This document shows, piece after piece, positions 42,579 to 51,497 of a stretch of DNA of 64,000 nucleotides; position 1 is the stretch's first letter, and every line of letters starts with the position of its first letter. This DNA comes from Halobaculum sp. MBLA0147 (GTDB taxonomy: Archaea > Halobacteriota > Halobacteria > Halobacteriales > Haloferacaceae): positions 1 to 64,000 of the forward strand of contig NZ_JBGKAD010000001.1 in assembly GCF_041361345.1 (NCBI RefSeq), written 5' to 3'. The notes under the pieces were generated by a model that had not been told where the DNA came from, did not search any database, and saw only the letters and a list, made by a program, of their open reading frames with translations. A program made the position numbers and the translations under genes.

Positions 42579-43610
42579 TCACTCGTCGACGGTCACACGC
42601 TCGACCGGCACTCCGAAGCCGTCCGCCCCGTCTCCGACACCCGTCTCGGTCCCGCCGACGACGTGGACCCGTTCGACACCCGCCAGGCCGGCTGCCGCGG
42701 CGACCGCGTCCGCGACGGACGGGGAGCCGTCGTCCGTGAGACTCCCCGTCGAGTCGTCGCCGTCCGCTGTGAGACTCCCTGCCGGGTCGTCGGTGTCTCC
42801 TGCAGAATCCCTCGTCGCGTCGTTCGTGTCTCTACCTCCGTCTTCCTCGCCATCACCGGCGGGTGTCACGACTGCGACACCACCCGCGGCGAGCGGTGCG
42901 ATCACGCCGGCGCCGTACGTCGTCGCGTCCAGTCGACCCGTCGCGAGCACCACGGCCGTGTCCGGGTCCGGCGCCGGCTCGCCGGCCGTCGCCAGCAGCG
43001 TCCGGTGTGAGACCGTCTCGTCGGCGACGGCCACCGCCGGATCGTCGGTCCCCGTCGGCGCGGGTGGTGCCATCGGGTTCTCGCTCCACACCTCCGTCTC
43101 CCAGTGTGTGGCACCCTCGGTGGTCGGCTGGGCACCGAACACGACGAGACTCGTTCCCGGCGGAGCGGTCACGGCCTCCTCGCGGTCGGTGTGGACCACG
43201 AGTGCTCGTGCGTCGCCGTGCTCGCCGACTGCCGGGTCGAAGGTCACGGTCGCGCCGATCAGTCCGGCACCGAGTGCCGTCAACACGGACTCCGGGTGCG
43301 CCGTGGGGTCGACGGCGACGGTGTCGCCCGGCCGGACGCCGACGTGGCGGAGCACGTTGCCGGCCTTCGCCGCGGTGTTACACAGGTCGAAGTAGCTGTA
43401 CGTCCGGTCGCGGGTCGTCGCGTGGAGTGCCGGGGCGGGTCGTCGCCGGTCCCGCGCGACGAGGTCGCCGACCGTCGTCGCCGTCGACGCGACCGACGGC
43501 GTCTCCGTCTCGTCGCCGGCCGACGGCGTCTCCGTCCCGTCACCGTCCGACATCGCCTCCGTCTCGTCGCCGGCCGCGGATCGATCCGTCTCGTCGCTCC
43601 GGTCAGTCAC
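42579..43610 (-). CDS. truncated AMP-binding enzyme-like protein
   Basis: A 343-aa protein matching only the N-terminal part of acyl-CoA synthetases: YSYFDLCNTAAKAGNVLRHVGVRPGDTVAV, then a weak nucleotide-binding core. The P-loop-like (S/T)GTTGxPK motif and the C-terminal lid are missing. Two low-complexity acidic regions (1-45 and about 250-300) are present; the second contains a repeated GSLTDDG-type unit. It probably has no ligase activity. It resembles a conserved haloarchaeal family, so it need not be a pseudogene. The GTG at 43610 is the start. Confidence 0.7.
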   Translation of the reverse strand: MTDRSDETDRSAAGDETEAMSDGDGTETPSAGDETETPSVASTATTVGDLVARDRRRPAPALHATTRDRTYSYFDLCNTAAKAGNVLRHVGVRPGDTVAVDPTAHPESVLTALGAGLIGATVTFDPAVGEHGDARALVVHTDREEAVTAPPGTSLVVFGAQPTTEGATHWETEVWSENPMAPPAPTGTDDPAVAVADETVSHRTLLATAGEPAPDPDTAVVLATGRLDATTYGAGVIAPLAAGGVAVVTPAGDGEEDGGRDTNDATRDSAGDTDDPAGSLTADGDDSTGSLTDDGSPSVADAVAAAAGLAGVERVHVVGGTETGVGDGADGFGVPVERVTVDE

Positions 43611-43707
43611 GGTCGTGTTCCGGCGGGCGGAGTCAAGAGTCGTTCGGGCTCTCTGGGCGTGTGACGCTCCCCGAACACTCTTGTCGTCGACCGTTCGAAC
43701 TCACCGT

Positions 43708-44598
43708 GTGAGCTACGCAGAGTCACTCCTCTCGCCAGCGGCGGGGTCGTACCTCGCGACCGTCCTCGTCCCGGCGGCGGTGGTCGCGAGCGTCGCCAGT
43801 GGCGGCGCGGTGCCGAGCCTCGCCGTCCTCGCGACCGCCTGGGTCGCCGTCGCGCTCGTGGGTGGCCTCGCGGCGACCGGCGTCTCCGACCTGCACGAGG
43901 TCGTCGGGACGGCCGAGTGGGGTGGCCTACTCACGGTCGCGCCACTGGGGTACCTGGCGTACCTGCTGGCGGCGGACCCCGGTCCGCCGCTCGGTCTCCT
44001 CGGCGTGCTCGGGTTGGCCGGGTCCGGGCTCGGAGTCGTCGTCGCCACACTGGGTCTCGCGGTACGGAACCGACGGCGACGCGCGGACGCGACGGACCTC
44101 CTCTCGGTTACCGTGGGTGATGCCGAGGACGGCACGAGCCTGAGCGTCCCGTCGTGGGCACCGATCCTCGCCGGCGTCGCCATGTTCGCGACGGTGATCG
44201 TCGGTGTGTTCGCTCTCGAGGCGGTCGAGTTCGACTTCCCGACGGGTGTGTTCACCGCTATCGGTGGACTCGGGACGCTGGTGACCGCACTCGCCGACGA
44301 CGAGACGGAGTTGACGGTCACCGACGAAGGGATCGTCACCGACGACTGGCTCCGCCCGGCGGAGACACTCGCCGACTACGAACTCACGGACGAGGAACTC
44401 CGGATCGAACGCGGCGGGATGCACCCGAACCTGTCGTTCGACTGTGCGGACCTCGACGACGACGAGCGCGACCGGCTCCGTGACGCGCTGGACCGCGTCG
44501 TCGGTGACGAGTCGACGACGACGGGTGCGGAACGGGTGGAGACGGACCACACGGCCTCCGACACCGGACGCGAGCGCGAGCGCGAACGAGCGTCGTAG
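43708..44598 (+). CDS. membrane protein with cytosolic C-terminal domain, function unknown
   Basis: A 296-aa protein with about five hydrophobic helices in residues 10-195, followed by a soluble domain (200-270, TELTVTDEGIVTDDWLRP, PH-like pattern) and a charged tail. The GTG at 43708 is the start; an overlapping GTG two bases upstream is out of frame. The first helices partly match other haloarchaeal hypothetical membrane proteins, but I cannot name a function. Confidence 0.65.
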   Translation: MSYAESLLSPAAGSYLATVLVPAAVVASVASGGAVPSLAVLATAWVAVALVGGLAATGVSDLHEVVGTAEWGGLLTVAPLGYLAYLLAADPGPPLGLLGVLGLAGSGLGVVVATLGLAVRNRRRRADATDLLSVTVGDAEDGTSLSVPSWAPILAGVAMFATVIVGVFALEAVEFDFPTGVFTAIGGLGTLVTALADDETELTVTDEGIVTDDWLRPAETLADYELTDEELRIERGGMHPNLSFDCADLDDDERDRLRDALDRVVGDESTTTGAERVETDHTASDTGRERERERAS

Positions 44599-44703
44599 TC
44601 GGCGACTGCGCGTGTTGCTCCGACACGAGACCACCGGTGACCGGACTACCGGACGTGAGACACCGACCGAGAGTCGCTGCGGCGCGACGCCCGTCCGACG
44701 GCG

Positions 44704-45786
44704 TCAGTCGGCCGTCGGCGCGGTGCGGTGGAACGGGCGCTCGGCGATCCGCTCGCGGAACTCGGGGAGCGACTCCCGCCCGTGTTCGGAGGTGGCGGCG
44801 ACGACCGCGAACACCTCCTCGCGACTCACCTTCACACCGCGGCCGTCGACGGCGCGTTCCGGTGCCGCCGACAGTTCCCGGAGCGTCCCCACCGCCAGCA
44901 GGAAGGGGATCGCCCACGCCTCCAGCGTGTTCCCGTCCACCAACGGGACGTGTTCGAGGTACGTCTGCGCGTCGTCCAGGAACGTCCGCGCGAACGTCGC
45001 CGTCCGCCCGACGACCCGCCCGACGGCAGTCTGGTTCTCCGGTGCGGTGACCGCCTCCTGAGTGACCCCCTCCTCCGCGAGCCAACTCGCGGGGAGGTAG
45101 ACGTTGTTCTCCTCCGTGAAGTCGTCGTGGACGTCTTTGGCGACGTTGACCAACTGCAAGAGGAGCCCGAACTCCTCGGCCGTGTCGTACAGCGTCTCGA
45201 CGCGCTCCTCGGGGAGGTGGTCCCCACGCGTGACCAAGTTGGTGATGAGGTTGCCGACGGTGCCGGCGGCGTAGTAACAGTACTCCTCCAACTCCGCCTC
45301 GTCGTCGATCCGCAACCCGCCGTCGTCGGCGTACCGGCGGACGAACTCCGCCATCCCGCCGACCAACTCCCGTGCCGGTGGGGTGATCGCCTCGCGAACG
45401 TCCTCGGGCAGCGACTCGAAGGTCGCGATCACACGCTCGACCTCCGCGACGGTCTCCCAGTCGTCGGACCGCTCGGTCGCGGCGGGGACGTACTCGTCGA
45501 CCGCGGCGCGGAACTCGTCGGCCGTCGTCTCGTCGGTCGGGTCCAAGACGGCGTCGTACGTCTCCAGCAACGCCGCCTGGTCGGCCGGCGGGAGGTGGTC
45601 CGCGTCCTCGACCGTGTCCGCGACACGACAGACGAGGTAGCCGAGACAGATGTACGACGACATCGGTTCGTCGAGTACGTCCACGGTCAACGCGAACGTC
45701 CGCGAGACCCCCTGGACCGCGTCGTGACACCAGTCCAGATCGGCGTCGGGATCGTCTGCGGCCGGCCGAGCAACATCCTCTGACAT
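44704..45786 (-). CDS. squalene/phytoene synthase family, probable squalene synthase
   Basis: Head-to-head prenyl transferase of 360 aa. The first Asp-rich motif is DTVED (near residue 59) and the second is NVAKDVHDD (near 215), both needed to bind the prenyl diphosphates. The N-terminus DWCHDAVQGVSRTFALTVDV and the overall length match haloarchaeal squalene synthase rather than CrtB. Squalene and its derivatives are abundant in haloarchaeal membranes. The ATG at 45786 was chosen. Confidence 0.85.
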   Translation of the reverse strand: MSEDVARPAADDPDADLDWCHDAVQGVSRTFALTVDVLDEPMSSYICLGYLVCRVADTVEDADHLPPADQAALLETYDAVLDPTDETTADEFRAAVDEYVPAATERSDDWETVAEVERVIATFESLPEDVREAITPPARELVGGMAEFVRRYADDGGLRIDDEAELEEYCYYAAGTVGNLITNLVTRGDHLPEERVETLYDTAEEFGLLLQLVNVAKDVHDDFTEENNVYLPASWLAEEGVTQEAVTAPENQTAVGRVVGRTATFARTFLDDAQTYLEHVPLVDGNTLEAWAIPFLLAVGTLRELSAAPERAVDGRGVKVSREEVFAVVAATSEHGRESLPEFRERIAERPFHRTAPTAD

Positions 45787-46106
45787 CGAACGGTGGGACG
45801 TAAGCCGGGGTGGGTCAAAAGTCGTGCGGGGCGCGACCGCACTCCGCGAGCGCGACCGACCGCAGTGACGCGTCGCTACCGCTGCTCGCCGACTCGTGTT
45901 CGACCGCAGCGGACACTCCACGACACCAGCGGACACGCCGACCCGTAGTGGAACACTCCCGGCTGCGGCGAACACGTCGAGTCGCCGCGGGACACGCCGA
46001 CCTGCGGGACACGCCGATCTGCGGGACACGCCGACCCACGGTAGAACACACCGACCCACGCGGTGGAACACGCCGACTCGCAGCGATCACTCGGGCGACC
46101 GCGGTC
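45787..46106. repeat. intergenic region with about nine irregular 17-21-bp repeats
   Basis: Between the squalene synthase and YlbF-like genes, positions 45908-46083 hold about nine degenerate units with the core GG(A)ACACGCCGACC. The three units at 45989-46035 are nearly identical, 17 bp apart. No protein or RNA gene is recognisable. The unit length varies and there are no spacers of CRISPR type. Confidence 0.65.
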
Positions 46107-46550
46107 CTACTCGTCGCGACAACAGCCGCCGGCTTCCCCACCGAAGTCCACGGCGAGCGGGTCGGATATCAGCCGGTTCAGCGTCTCCAGTCGCTCTTCG
46201 AGCTCTTCTTGGGCTTCCAGGTACCGTGCCATCGTCGGCATCGAGTGGAGTTCCTGCTGTGCCTCGCGGACACGCTCGACGGCGTCCTCGTCGGCGCGGC
46301 CGGACTGGCGCGCCAGCGCGAACTCCTGGCGGATGCGCTCGAACTCGTCGATCTTCGACTGCACCTCGTCGTCCGCCTCGACGGCTGCCTTCGCCTCCTC
46401 GAAGGCACGGTACTCCGGCAGGGCGGCGATCTCTTCGCCGAGTGCCGTCGCGAGTCCCTCCACGTCGTCCGCGTCTGCGGCGGCTCCGGCGGTCCCGTCT
46501 TCGCCCGCGTCCGCCACCGTCCTCTCGTCTGCGTCGGAGTCGACACTCAT
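46107..46550 (-). CDS. YlbF/YmcA family protein
   Basis: A 147-aa helical protein. Residues 35-130 (LATALGEEIAALPEYRAFEE ... VQSKIDEFERIRQEF) fit the YlbF fold, whose bacterial members form a regulatory complex with RNase Y. The C-terminus ends in GGCCRDE, a Cys pair that could bind metal or a cluster. Residues 1-30 are acidic low complexity. The ATG at 46550 was chosen. The partner in archaea is unknown. Confidence 0.8.
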   Translation of the reverse strand: MSVDSDADERTVADAGEDGTAGAAADADDVEGLATALGEEIAALPEYRAFEEAKAAVEADDEVQSKIDEFERIRQEFALARQSGRADEDAVERVREAQQELHSMPTMARYLEAQEELEERLETLNRLISDPLAVDFGGEAGGCCRDE

Positions 46551-46670
46551 GTCACACACGCGGGCCGCGAGGGATTTAACGGACGCGTCTCGTCGGCGAC
46601 TCGGTGTCGTGGCAGTCGAACCGGACGTGTCGCCCGTGACTCCGACGACGCCGCTGCAGTCGGACGCTGC

Positions 46671-46934
46671 TCAGAGCAGTCCGTACGCGACGATCGCGAG
46701 TCCGGACACGGCGGCGAGCACCGCCCACGTCCGGTGGGTGTCGATGGAGGCGTACGGGCCACCCTTCCGGGTGAACCGGTACAGGAAGTAGACGTACAAC
46801 GGCACGGCTCGCAACAGGATACTCACACCCAGTCCGAGCACCACCTCCGTCACGACCGTCACGAGCACTGCCGTCGCGGCCGCGGCGGCGGCAACGACCA
46901 GGTCCCGTTTCGCCGACTCGATGTCCAAACTCAT
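46671..46934 (-). CDS. small membrane protein, function unknown
   Basis: An 87-aa protein with two or three hydrophobic helices (LVVAAAAAATAVLVTVVTEV, VSILLRAVPLYVYFLYRF and AVLAAVSGLAIVAYGLL). The basic loop RFTRKGGPY suggests a cytosolic face. The ATG at 46934 is the start. It is conserved-looking haloarchaeal sequence but without a known function. Confidence 0.65.
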   Translation of the reverse strand: MSLDIESAKRDLVVAAAAAATAVLVTVVTEVVLGLGVSILLRAVPLYVYFLYRFTRKGGPYASIDTHRTWAVLAAVSGLAIVAYGLL

Positions 46935-47063
46935 GTGTGTGACTCGTCGTCCGTGTCGTGGTGGTGCGTGTACGCCACTGGGTGGTGAGCGTACACCCCG
47001 GCGCGTCACTCACCGAGTGCGCGTCGCTCGGCCGCCCTACGCCCGACGCCTCGCGTGGCGTCG

Positions 47064-48056
47064 TCACTCCTCGTCGAGCTCTTCGACGAGTTCGTCGGCG
47101 TCCACGTCGATGTCCTCGTCCTCGGCGGCCTCCTCGACGGCCTCTTCGAGACCGGCACCGCCGCCGCCCATGCCGCCCATCATGCCGGGCATCCCGCCGG
47201 CACCGCCGTCGATGACCTCCTCGACGACGACGCGGTCGAGGTTCAGCTCGTCGATGAGCTGTTGAGCGATCTGCTGTTTCGAGAACATCCACTGCTGGTT
47301 CATCTGCATCATCGGCGTCGCCTCGATCACCAGCGAGCGGCGGTCGCGCTCGACCGTCTCCGTCTCCGGCTCCTCGTCGTCCTCCTCGCCGTCGACGGTG
47401 ACCTCCTCCTCGACGACGTCCTCCTCGATGCGGACGTCCGGCTCCTCCTGGAGGTACATCCCGATCATCGCGGCGGCCTGCTCCTCCTCGTCGTCGACGC
47501 GCCCGACGATCTCGTAGTCGTACGTCAGGTCGTCGCCGGCCAGCGGGTGGTTGAAGTCGACACGTGCGCGTCCGCCGACGATCGTCTCCAGGTAGCCCTG
47601 GTCGCCGTCGACGGTGACCTGCGCGCCGGGGTAGCGGTCGTCCTCGGGGATCTTGTTCGCGGTGACCGTCTTCACCTGGTCCGGGTCGAACTCGCCGAAC
47701 GCCTCGGCTGCCGGGACCGTCACCTCGTTGCCGTCGCCGACCTCGCGGCCGACCAGGTCGTCGTCGACGGACTCGAAGACGTGGCCCTCGCCGACGGTCA
47801 CCGTCCGCGGGGAGAAGTCGTGCTCGTCGTCGTCGATGCCGGCCTCCTCGGCGACCTCCTGGCTCGTCGTGTCGACGACGCGTCCCTCCTCGTCGTCCTC
47901 GGTGATCGTCCGGACGGTGTACTCCAGTTCGACGAAGTCACCCTCGGCGATCCCGTCGCCGGCCGCCTCGGTGTCTGCGTCGGTGTCCTGCTCTGTCTCG
48001 TCGGATGCACCGGCGTCGGCGGCCTCCGCCGCGTCTGCCTGCTCTTCTTCGCTCAT
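47064..48056 (-). CDS. FKBP-type peptidyl-prolyl cis-trans isomerase, SlyD-like
   Basis: A 330-aa prolyl isomerase and chaperone. After an acidic leader (1-35) comes the FKBP domain with an inserted IF loop (EGDFVELEYTVRT, then EAFGEFDPDQVKTV and VDFNHPLAGDDLTYDYEIV). A C-terminal domain of about 130 residues follows, ending in a Met/Gly-rich stretch (GGMPGMMGGMGGG) and an acidic tail, as in other archaeal long-type FKBPs. The ATG at 48056 was chosen. Confidence 0.9.
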   Translation of the reverse strand: MSEEEQADAAEAADAGASDETEQDTDADTEAAGDGIAEGDFVELEYTVRTITEDDEEGRVVDTTSQEVAEEAGIDDDEHDFSPRTVTVGEGHVFESVDDDLVGREVGDGNEVTVPAAEAFGEFDPDQVKTVTANKIPEDDRYPGAQVTVDGDQGYLETIVGGRARVDFNHPLAGDDLTYDYEIVGRVDDEEEQAAAMIGMYLQEEPDVRIEEDVVEEEVTVDGEEDDEEPETETVERDRRSLVIEATPMMQMNQQWMFSKQQIAQQLIDELNLDRVVVEEVIDGGAGGMPGMMGGMGGGGAGLEEAVEEAAEDEDIDVDADELVEELDEE

Positions 48057-48212
48057 ACGCCGAACGTCGCCCGTCCGCTTCTTAACAGTCACGTTTCCCC
48101 CGCAGCCAGCGAGTCGCAACGACGGGGTGCCGCGGCGACGCGGGATCTCGTCGGCCGGGTGTCGGGACGACGGGGGACCGCGACGACGGGCTGTCTAACG
48201 GACGCGAAGGCC

Positions 48213-49007
48213 CTACTTCTCGACCATCCGCACGTCACAGTCGAGACAGATCACCTCGCTGGCGACCCAGTGGGCCTCGGACTGCCCGCAGTCGGGGCAC
48301 CGCCACTTGTCGTTGTTGTGCTCGGTCGTCGCCCGCGGCGGTGCGACGCGGCCCGCGCTCTCGACGTGTTCGAGTACTTTCGGGAGGCGTCGCCGCAGGA
48401 ACCGCGGTCGCGCGGCGAGGTACGAGGCGTCGCTCGTGTCCCCGCCGTGCATGTCGTCCCACTCGAACTGCGCCGGGGTGTGACGACTCGTCTGGACCAC
48501 GGCAGTCCGGAGGCCCTCGAAGAACGCGCCGGTCGCCACGGAGACGGGGTCGTCCGTCTCGACGCTCTCGTACCGTTCCTCGGCGCGGTCGAACCCGCCG
48601 GTGTCGATCCCGCCCGCGACGCCGAAGACGCCGCGGTACTCCTCGGCGCAGGCGCGTTCGGCGTCGGTCTGGAGCACGCTGTCGCGGTAGTCGGTGGCGA
48701 TGGCGATCCCCTCCGTCGCGCGGGTGGTGGCGCGTGGTTTCCGCCCCGCGGCGCGGTAGCAGAACGTCGCGAGGATCACGTTCCCGAGTCCCCAGCCGGC
48801 GCGCGAGGCGTCCGCGCCGAGGGTGTCGTATCCACGTCCGCGGCCTTCGAGTCCCGCGAGGGTGCCGCGCGCGGCGAGGGTGTAGAGGTCGCCAGCGCGG
48901 TTGGGTTCGCGGTCGATCAGCGCGCGGATCGCCGCGTCGCGGCGTTCCTGCGGGTCGTCTTCGATCCGCGTCGGGTTCGGGGAGCGTTCCGGTGGTGTCT
49001 GGCTCAC
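48213..49007 (-). CDS. haloarchaeal protein with C-terminal zinc ribbon, function unknown
   Basis: A 264-aa protein. The C-terminus has a zinc ribbon, CPDCGQSEAHWVASEVICLDC, with two CxxC pairs. The middle is helical with a SYLAARPRFLRRRLP-type basic patch that could contact nucleic acid. The ATG at 49007 is the start. No family name is recognised. Confidence 0.65.
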   Translation of the reverse strand: MSQTPPERSPNPTRIEDDPQERRDAAIRALIDREPNRAGDLYTLAARGTLAGLEGRGRGYDTLGADASRAGWGLGNVILATFCYRAAGRKPRATTRATEGIAIATDYRDSVLQTDAERACAEEYRGVFGVAGGIDTGGFDRAEERYESVETDDPVSVATGAFFEGLRTAVVQTSRHTPAQFEWDDMHGGDTSDASYLAARPRFLRRRLPKVLEHVESAGRVAPPRATTEHNNDKWRCPDCGQSEAHWVASEVICLDCDVRMVEK

Positions 49008-49145
49008 GAGTGGTGGAGGGGCCGGATCGGTGTGAAGGTGGCGTGTGTGGGTGTGGCGTGGGTGGGATGTTGGGTGTGTGGTTGTGGGGTGGATTTTTGT
49101 GGTGCGTTGGTAGTTAGTGAGTGTGGTTGAGTGTAAAGGCGTAGT
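49008..49145. other. strongly G/T-skewed leader before the channel gene
   Basis: About 130 bases are almost pure G and T on the plus strand, dominated by GTGTGGGTGTGG-type runs. They occupy the gap between the zinc-ribbon gene and the channel gene and include its first codons. The opposite strand would be C/A-rich. This differs from all surrounding sequence. A TGGATTTTTGTGG at about 49090 may act as the promoter. Confidence 0.6.
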
Positions 49146-50889
49146 TCAGGATCAGGATGCGGTTCCGGAGGAGCGGTGTGGGTTCGAGATGTTGGCTGCT
49201 GATGTTCGATTGGTGCCATCACCACCTGATACGCTATCAGAGGCAGTTGAGGCGTATCGTAATTCCGTTTGCTGGCGTCGTACTACCGACGGACGAGATC
49301 TGTGTGACTGGCACGCAGAAGGGGTTGCCGGAGACGACGAAACTCCGGGAAGCGGTTCTGGGATTGTCCTTGATGGTGCGAATGTAGACGAACCACGTCC
49401 AACATCGTCGCTAGAGGGAATTGTGTGTCGGTATGCTAACCTCTCGGGGGCGAACCTCTTCGACGCCGACCTCTCGGAGGCGAACCTCTTCTACGCCGAC
49501 CTTTCAGAGGCGATCCTCGCAGATGCCGACCTCTCGGGGGCGAACCTCTTACACGCCGACCTCTCGGGGGCGAACTTCTTTTACACCGACCTCTCGGAGG
49601 CGAGCCTCGCAGATGCCGACCTCTCGAAGGGGGACCTCGGAGGTGCCGACCTCTCGAAGGCGAGCCTCAGAAACGCCGACGTCTCGGAGGCGGACCTCGC
49701 AGGTGCCGACCTCTCGGGGGCGGATCTCTTCGACGCCGACCTCTCGGAGGCGAATATTAAACATGCCAATCTCTCCGGATCCAATCTCTCAAGCACCACC
49801 GCGAAGAACACCAACTTCCGATACGCCCTCTTCGGCGACCCAGACACTGACCACTCACCGACGAATCTCGAAAACGCCGTCTTCAGAGACACCGACTTCC
49901 GCGGCGCGGACTTCACCGATGCCAGACTCGACCAGACCGATGTCACGGGCGCCCGCATCGACGCCGAGACCACGTTCGACGCCGAGACGATCTACGAACG
50001 CGACGACAGCGTGACGAGCGACCAGCGAGACGACGCAGACGACGCCGCGCCGCCGTCCGTCTGGGTCCACCGCCGGCTCGAACGCCTCCACGAGGAGAAC
50101 GCCCTCAGTTCCGTCGCCCGGGAGTTCCACATCCGGAAGCAACGCGCCCGCAAGCGCCACTACGCCGCGGAAGCGAACGTCGGAAGCTGGCGCGAGCGAA
50201 TTCCGGACCACAGTCTCGACAGCGACACACTCCAGACCCAGATCGGCACACTACGCGACAGGCTCACCCGAGACGCAATAACGAGCCACGCCGGTGACAT
50301 CCGCGATACACTCACCAGAGAGAGAATCCGTGACCGACTCCAGAACACAGGTGGCCGACTCAAGCGTCTCGGAAGACACCTACGAGGGAACCCCGTCCGC
50401 GAGGTCGCACAGTGGGTTCGCGGACTCCGCGACTGGCAGGCGTACGTTCGTTGGCTCCAACTCCGGACGTTCGAGGTGACGATGGGCTACGGCGAACGGC
50501 CCTCACGAGTGATCGGGACATCTGCCGCGTGTGTCGTCGGCTGTGCGCTGCTCTACCCGTTGGGAGACTGGGTCGCACCGAATCCTGGCAGTGTCGAGGC
50601 GGCACAGCGCGGACTGGGGAGCAACGCCTCCGGCGACGTGGCTGTGGACGCCGCCGTCCGCTACCCTGCGCCCCCGACCGACATCGCCGCGGTGCCGTCG
50701 TACCTCGGAAGCCTCACGGGCACCCTCGCGGACAGCCTCTACTTCTCGACAGTGACGTTCACCACACTCGGCTTCGGCGACTTCAGCCCCGTCGGGTTCG
50801 GGCGCGTGCTCGCCACGGTGGAGTCGGCACTGGGCGTCACTCTGTTCGCCGTCCTGGTGTTCGTGCTCGGCCGTCGCGCGACGCGGTGA
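49117..50889 (+). CDS. pentapeptide-repeat protein fused to a 2TM potassium channel
   Basis: A 590-aa fusion. Residues about 105-270 contain more than 20 pentapeptide units of type A(D/N)LS(E/G)A, forming a right-handed beta-helix. Residues 300-450 are soluble and basic or helical. Residues 465-590 are a K+ channel pore: helix 1 near 467-487, filter TTLGFGD near 549-556, helix 2 at the C-terminus ending GRRATR. The GTG at 49117 is the start. The solenoid could gate or anchor the pore. The repeat-coding DNA is a 30-bp imperfect tandem array with lower G+C than the rest of the gene. Confidence 0.85.
   Translation: MSVVECKGVVQDQDAVPEERCGFEMLAADVRLVPSPPDTLSEAVEAYRNSVCWRRTTDGRDLCDWHAEGVAGDDETPGSGSGIVLDGANVDEPRPTSSLEGIVCRYANLSGANLFDADLSEANLFYADLSEAILADADLSGANLLHADLSGANFFYTDLSEASLADADLSKGDLGGADLSKASLRNADVSEADLAGADLSGADLFDADLSEANIKHANLSGSNLSSTTAKNTNFRYALFGDPDTDHSPTNLENAVFRDTDFRGADFTDARLDQTDVTGARIDAETTFDAETIYERDDSVTSDQRDDADDAAPPSVWVHRRLERLHEENALSSVAREFHIRKQRARKRHYAAEANVGSWRERIPDHSLDSDTLQTQIGTLRDRLTRDAITSHAGDIRDTLTRERIRDRLQNTGGRLKRLGRHLRGNPVREVAQWVRGLRDWQAYVRWLQLRTFEVTMGYGERPSRVIGTSAACVVGCALLYPLGDWVAPNPGSVEAAQRGLGSNASGDVAVDAAVRYPAPPTDIAAVPSYLGSLTGTLADSLYFSTVTFTTLGFGDFSPVGFGRVLATVESALGVTLFAVLVFVLGRRATR
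49440..49775 (+). repeat. 30-bp tandem array encoding the pentapeptide repeats
   Basis: About eleven in-frame 30-bp units based on GCCGACCTCTCGGAGGCGAAC encode pairs of pentapeptides. High identity between units suggests recent expansion or gene conversion. Confidence 0.8.
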
Positions 50890-50942
50890 GCCGCACCCAC
50901 GACTCCCACCACACACCAACGACCCCCAGAACCGCCGCCCAC

Positions 50943-51302
50943 CTACCCTCGCGCCCAGGCGATCGCACCCTCCTCGTCGCCGAAGCGGCGCACGGCGACC
51001 GTCTCCGTCTCGACCGCGACGGGCTCCGTCGGGCCGCCGGGCACCGAGATTGCCAGCCGTCGCACGCTGTCGACACCCTCGGCGGCCACCAGCGCGTCGA
51101 CCACCGCGCGCACCGTCGCCGCGTCCGTCCCCGCCCCCAGCAGGGTCGCGGCGCCCGTCACCGCCGCCTCGGACGCGTACGTGTTCCAGTCGGACACGAC
51201 TGCCGCCGGCAACCCGTCGGCCCCGTTCCACCGCGTCAGATCCTGCACGACCACGCCGTCCTCCACGTGGTGTTCGAACTCGGACCCTGACTCGTCACTC
51301 AT
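50943..51302 (-). CDS. conserved haloarchaeal protein, function unknown
   Basis: A 119-aa protein, acidic, with an alpha/beta pattern (VVSDWNTYASEAAVTGAATL, RAVVDALVAAEGVDSVRRLA). No motif identifies an activity. The ATG at 51302 is the start. It is divergent from hisC. Confidence 0.65.
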   Translation of the reverse strand: MSDESGSEFEHHVEDGVVVQDLTRWNGADGLPAAVVSDWNTYASEAAVTGAATLLGAGTDAATVRAVVDALVAAEGVDSVRRLAISVPGGPTEPVAVETETVAVRRFGDEEGAIAWARG

Positions 51303-51497
51303 ACGTCCGCCGTACAGTGGCTCTCGCTAAGAGTGTTTGCAAATCGAGCACATCCGAACACCCCCCTTCCAGCGGGTCGACTCCCGGCGGCTCGACAACT
51401 GGCGACTGCCGCAGTGCCACGTCCCGAACGAGGAGGGTCGCGCGTCGGAGCCACGGGAGTCGAGAGGAATTATACCCCCGCGCACCAACCCGTAGAT

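Noticed and set aside
42579-43610. Calling the AMP-binding-like gene a pseudogene
   Set aside because: The frame is intact over 343 codons and similar short proteins appear to be conserved in haloarchaea, so it is kept as a CDS.
45810-46988. Plus-strand open frame of 392 codons
   Set aside because: It is antisense to the YlbF-like and small membrane-protein genes and runs through a non-coding repeat region without any family match.
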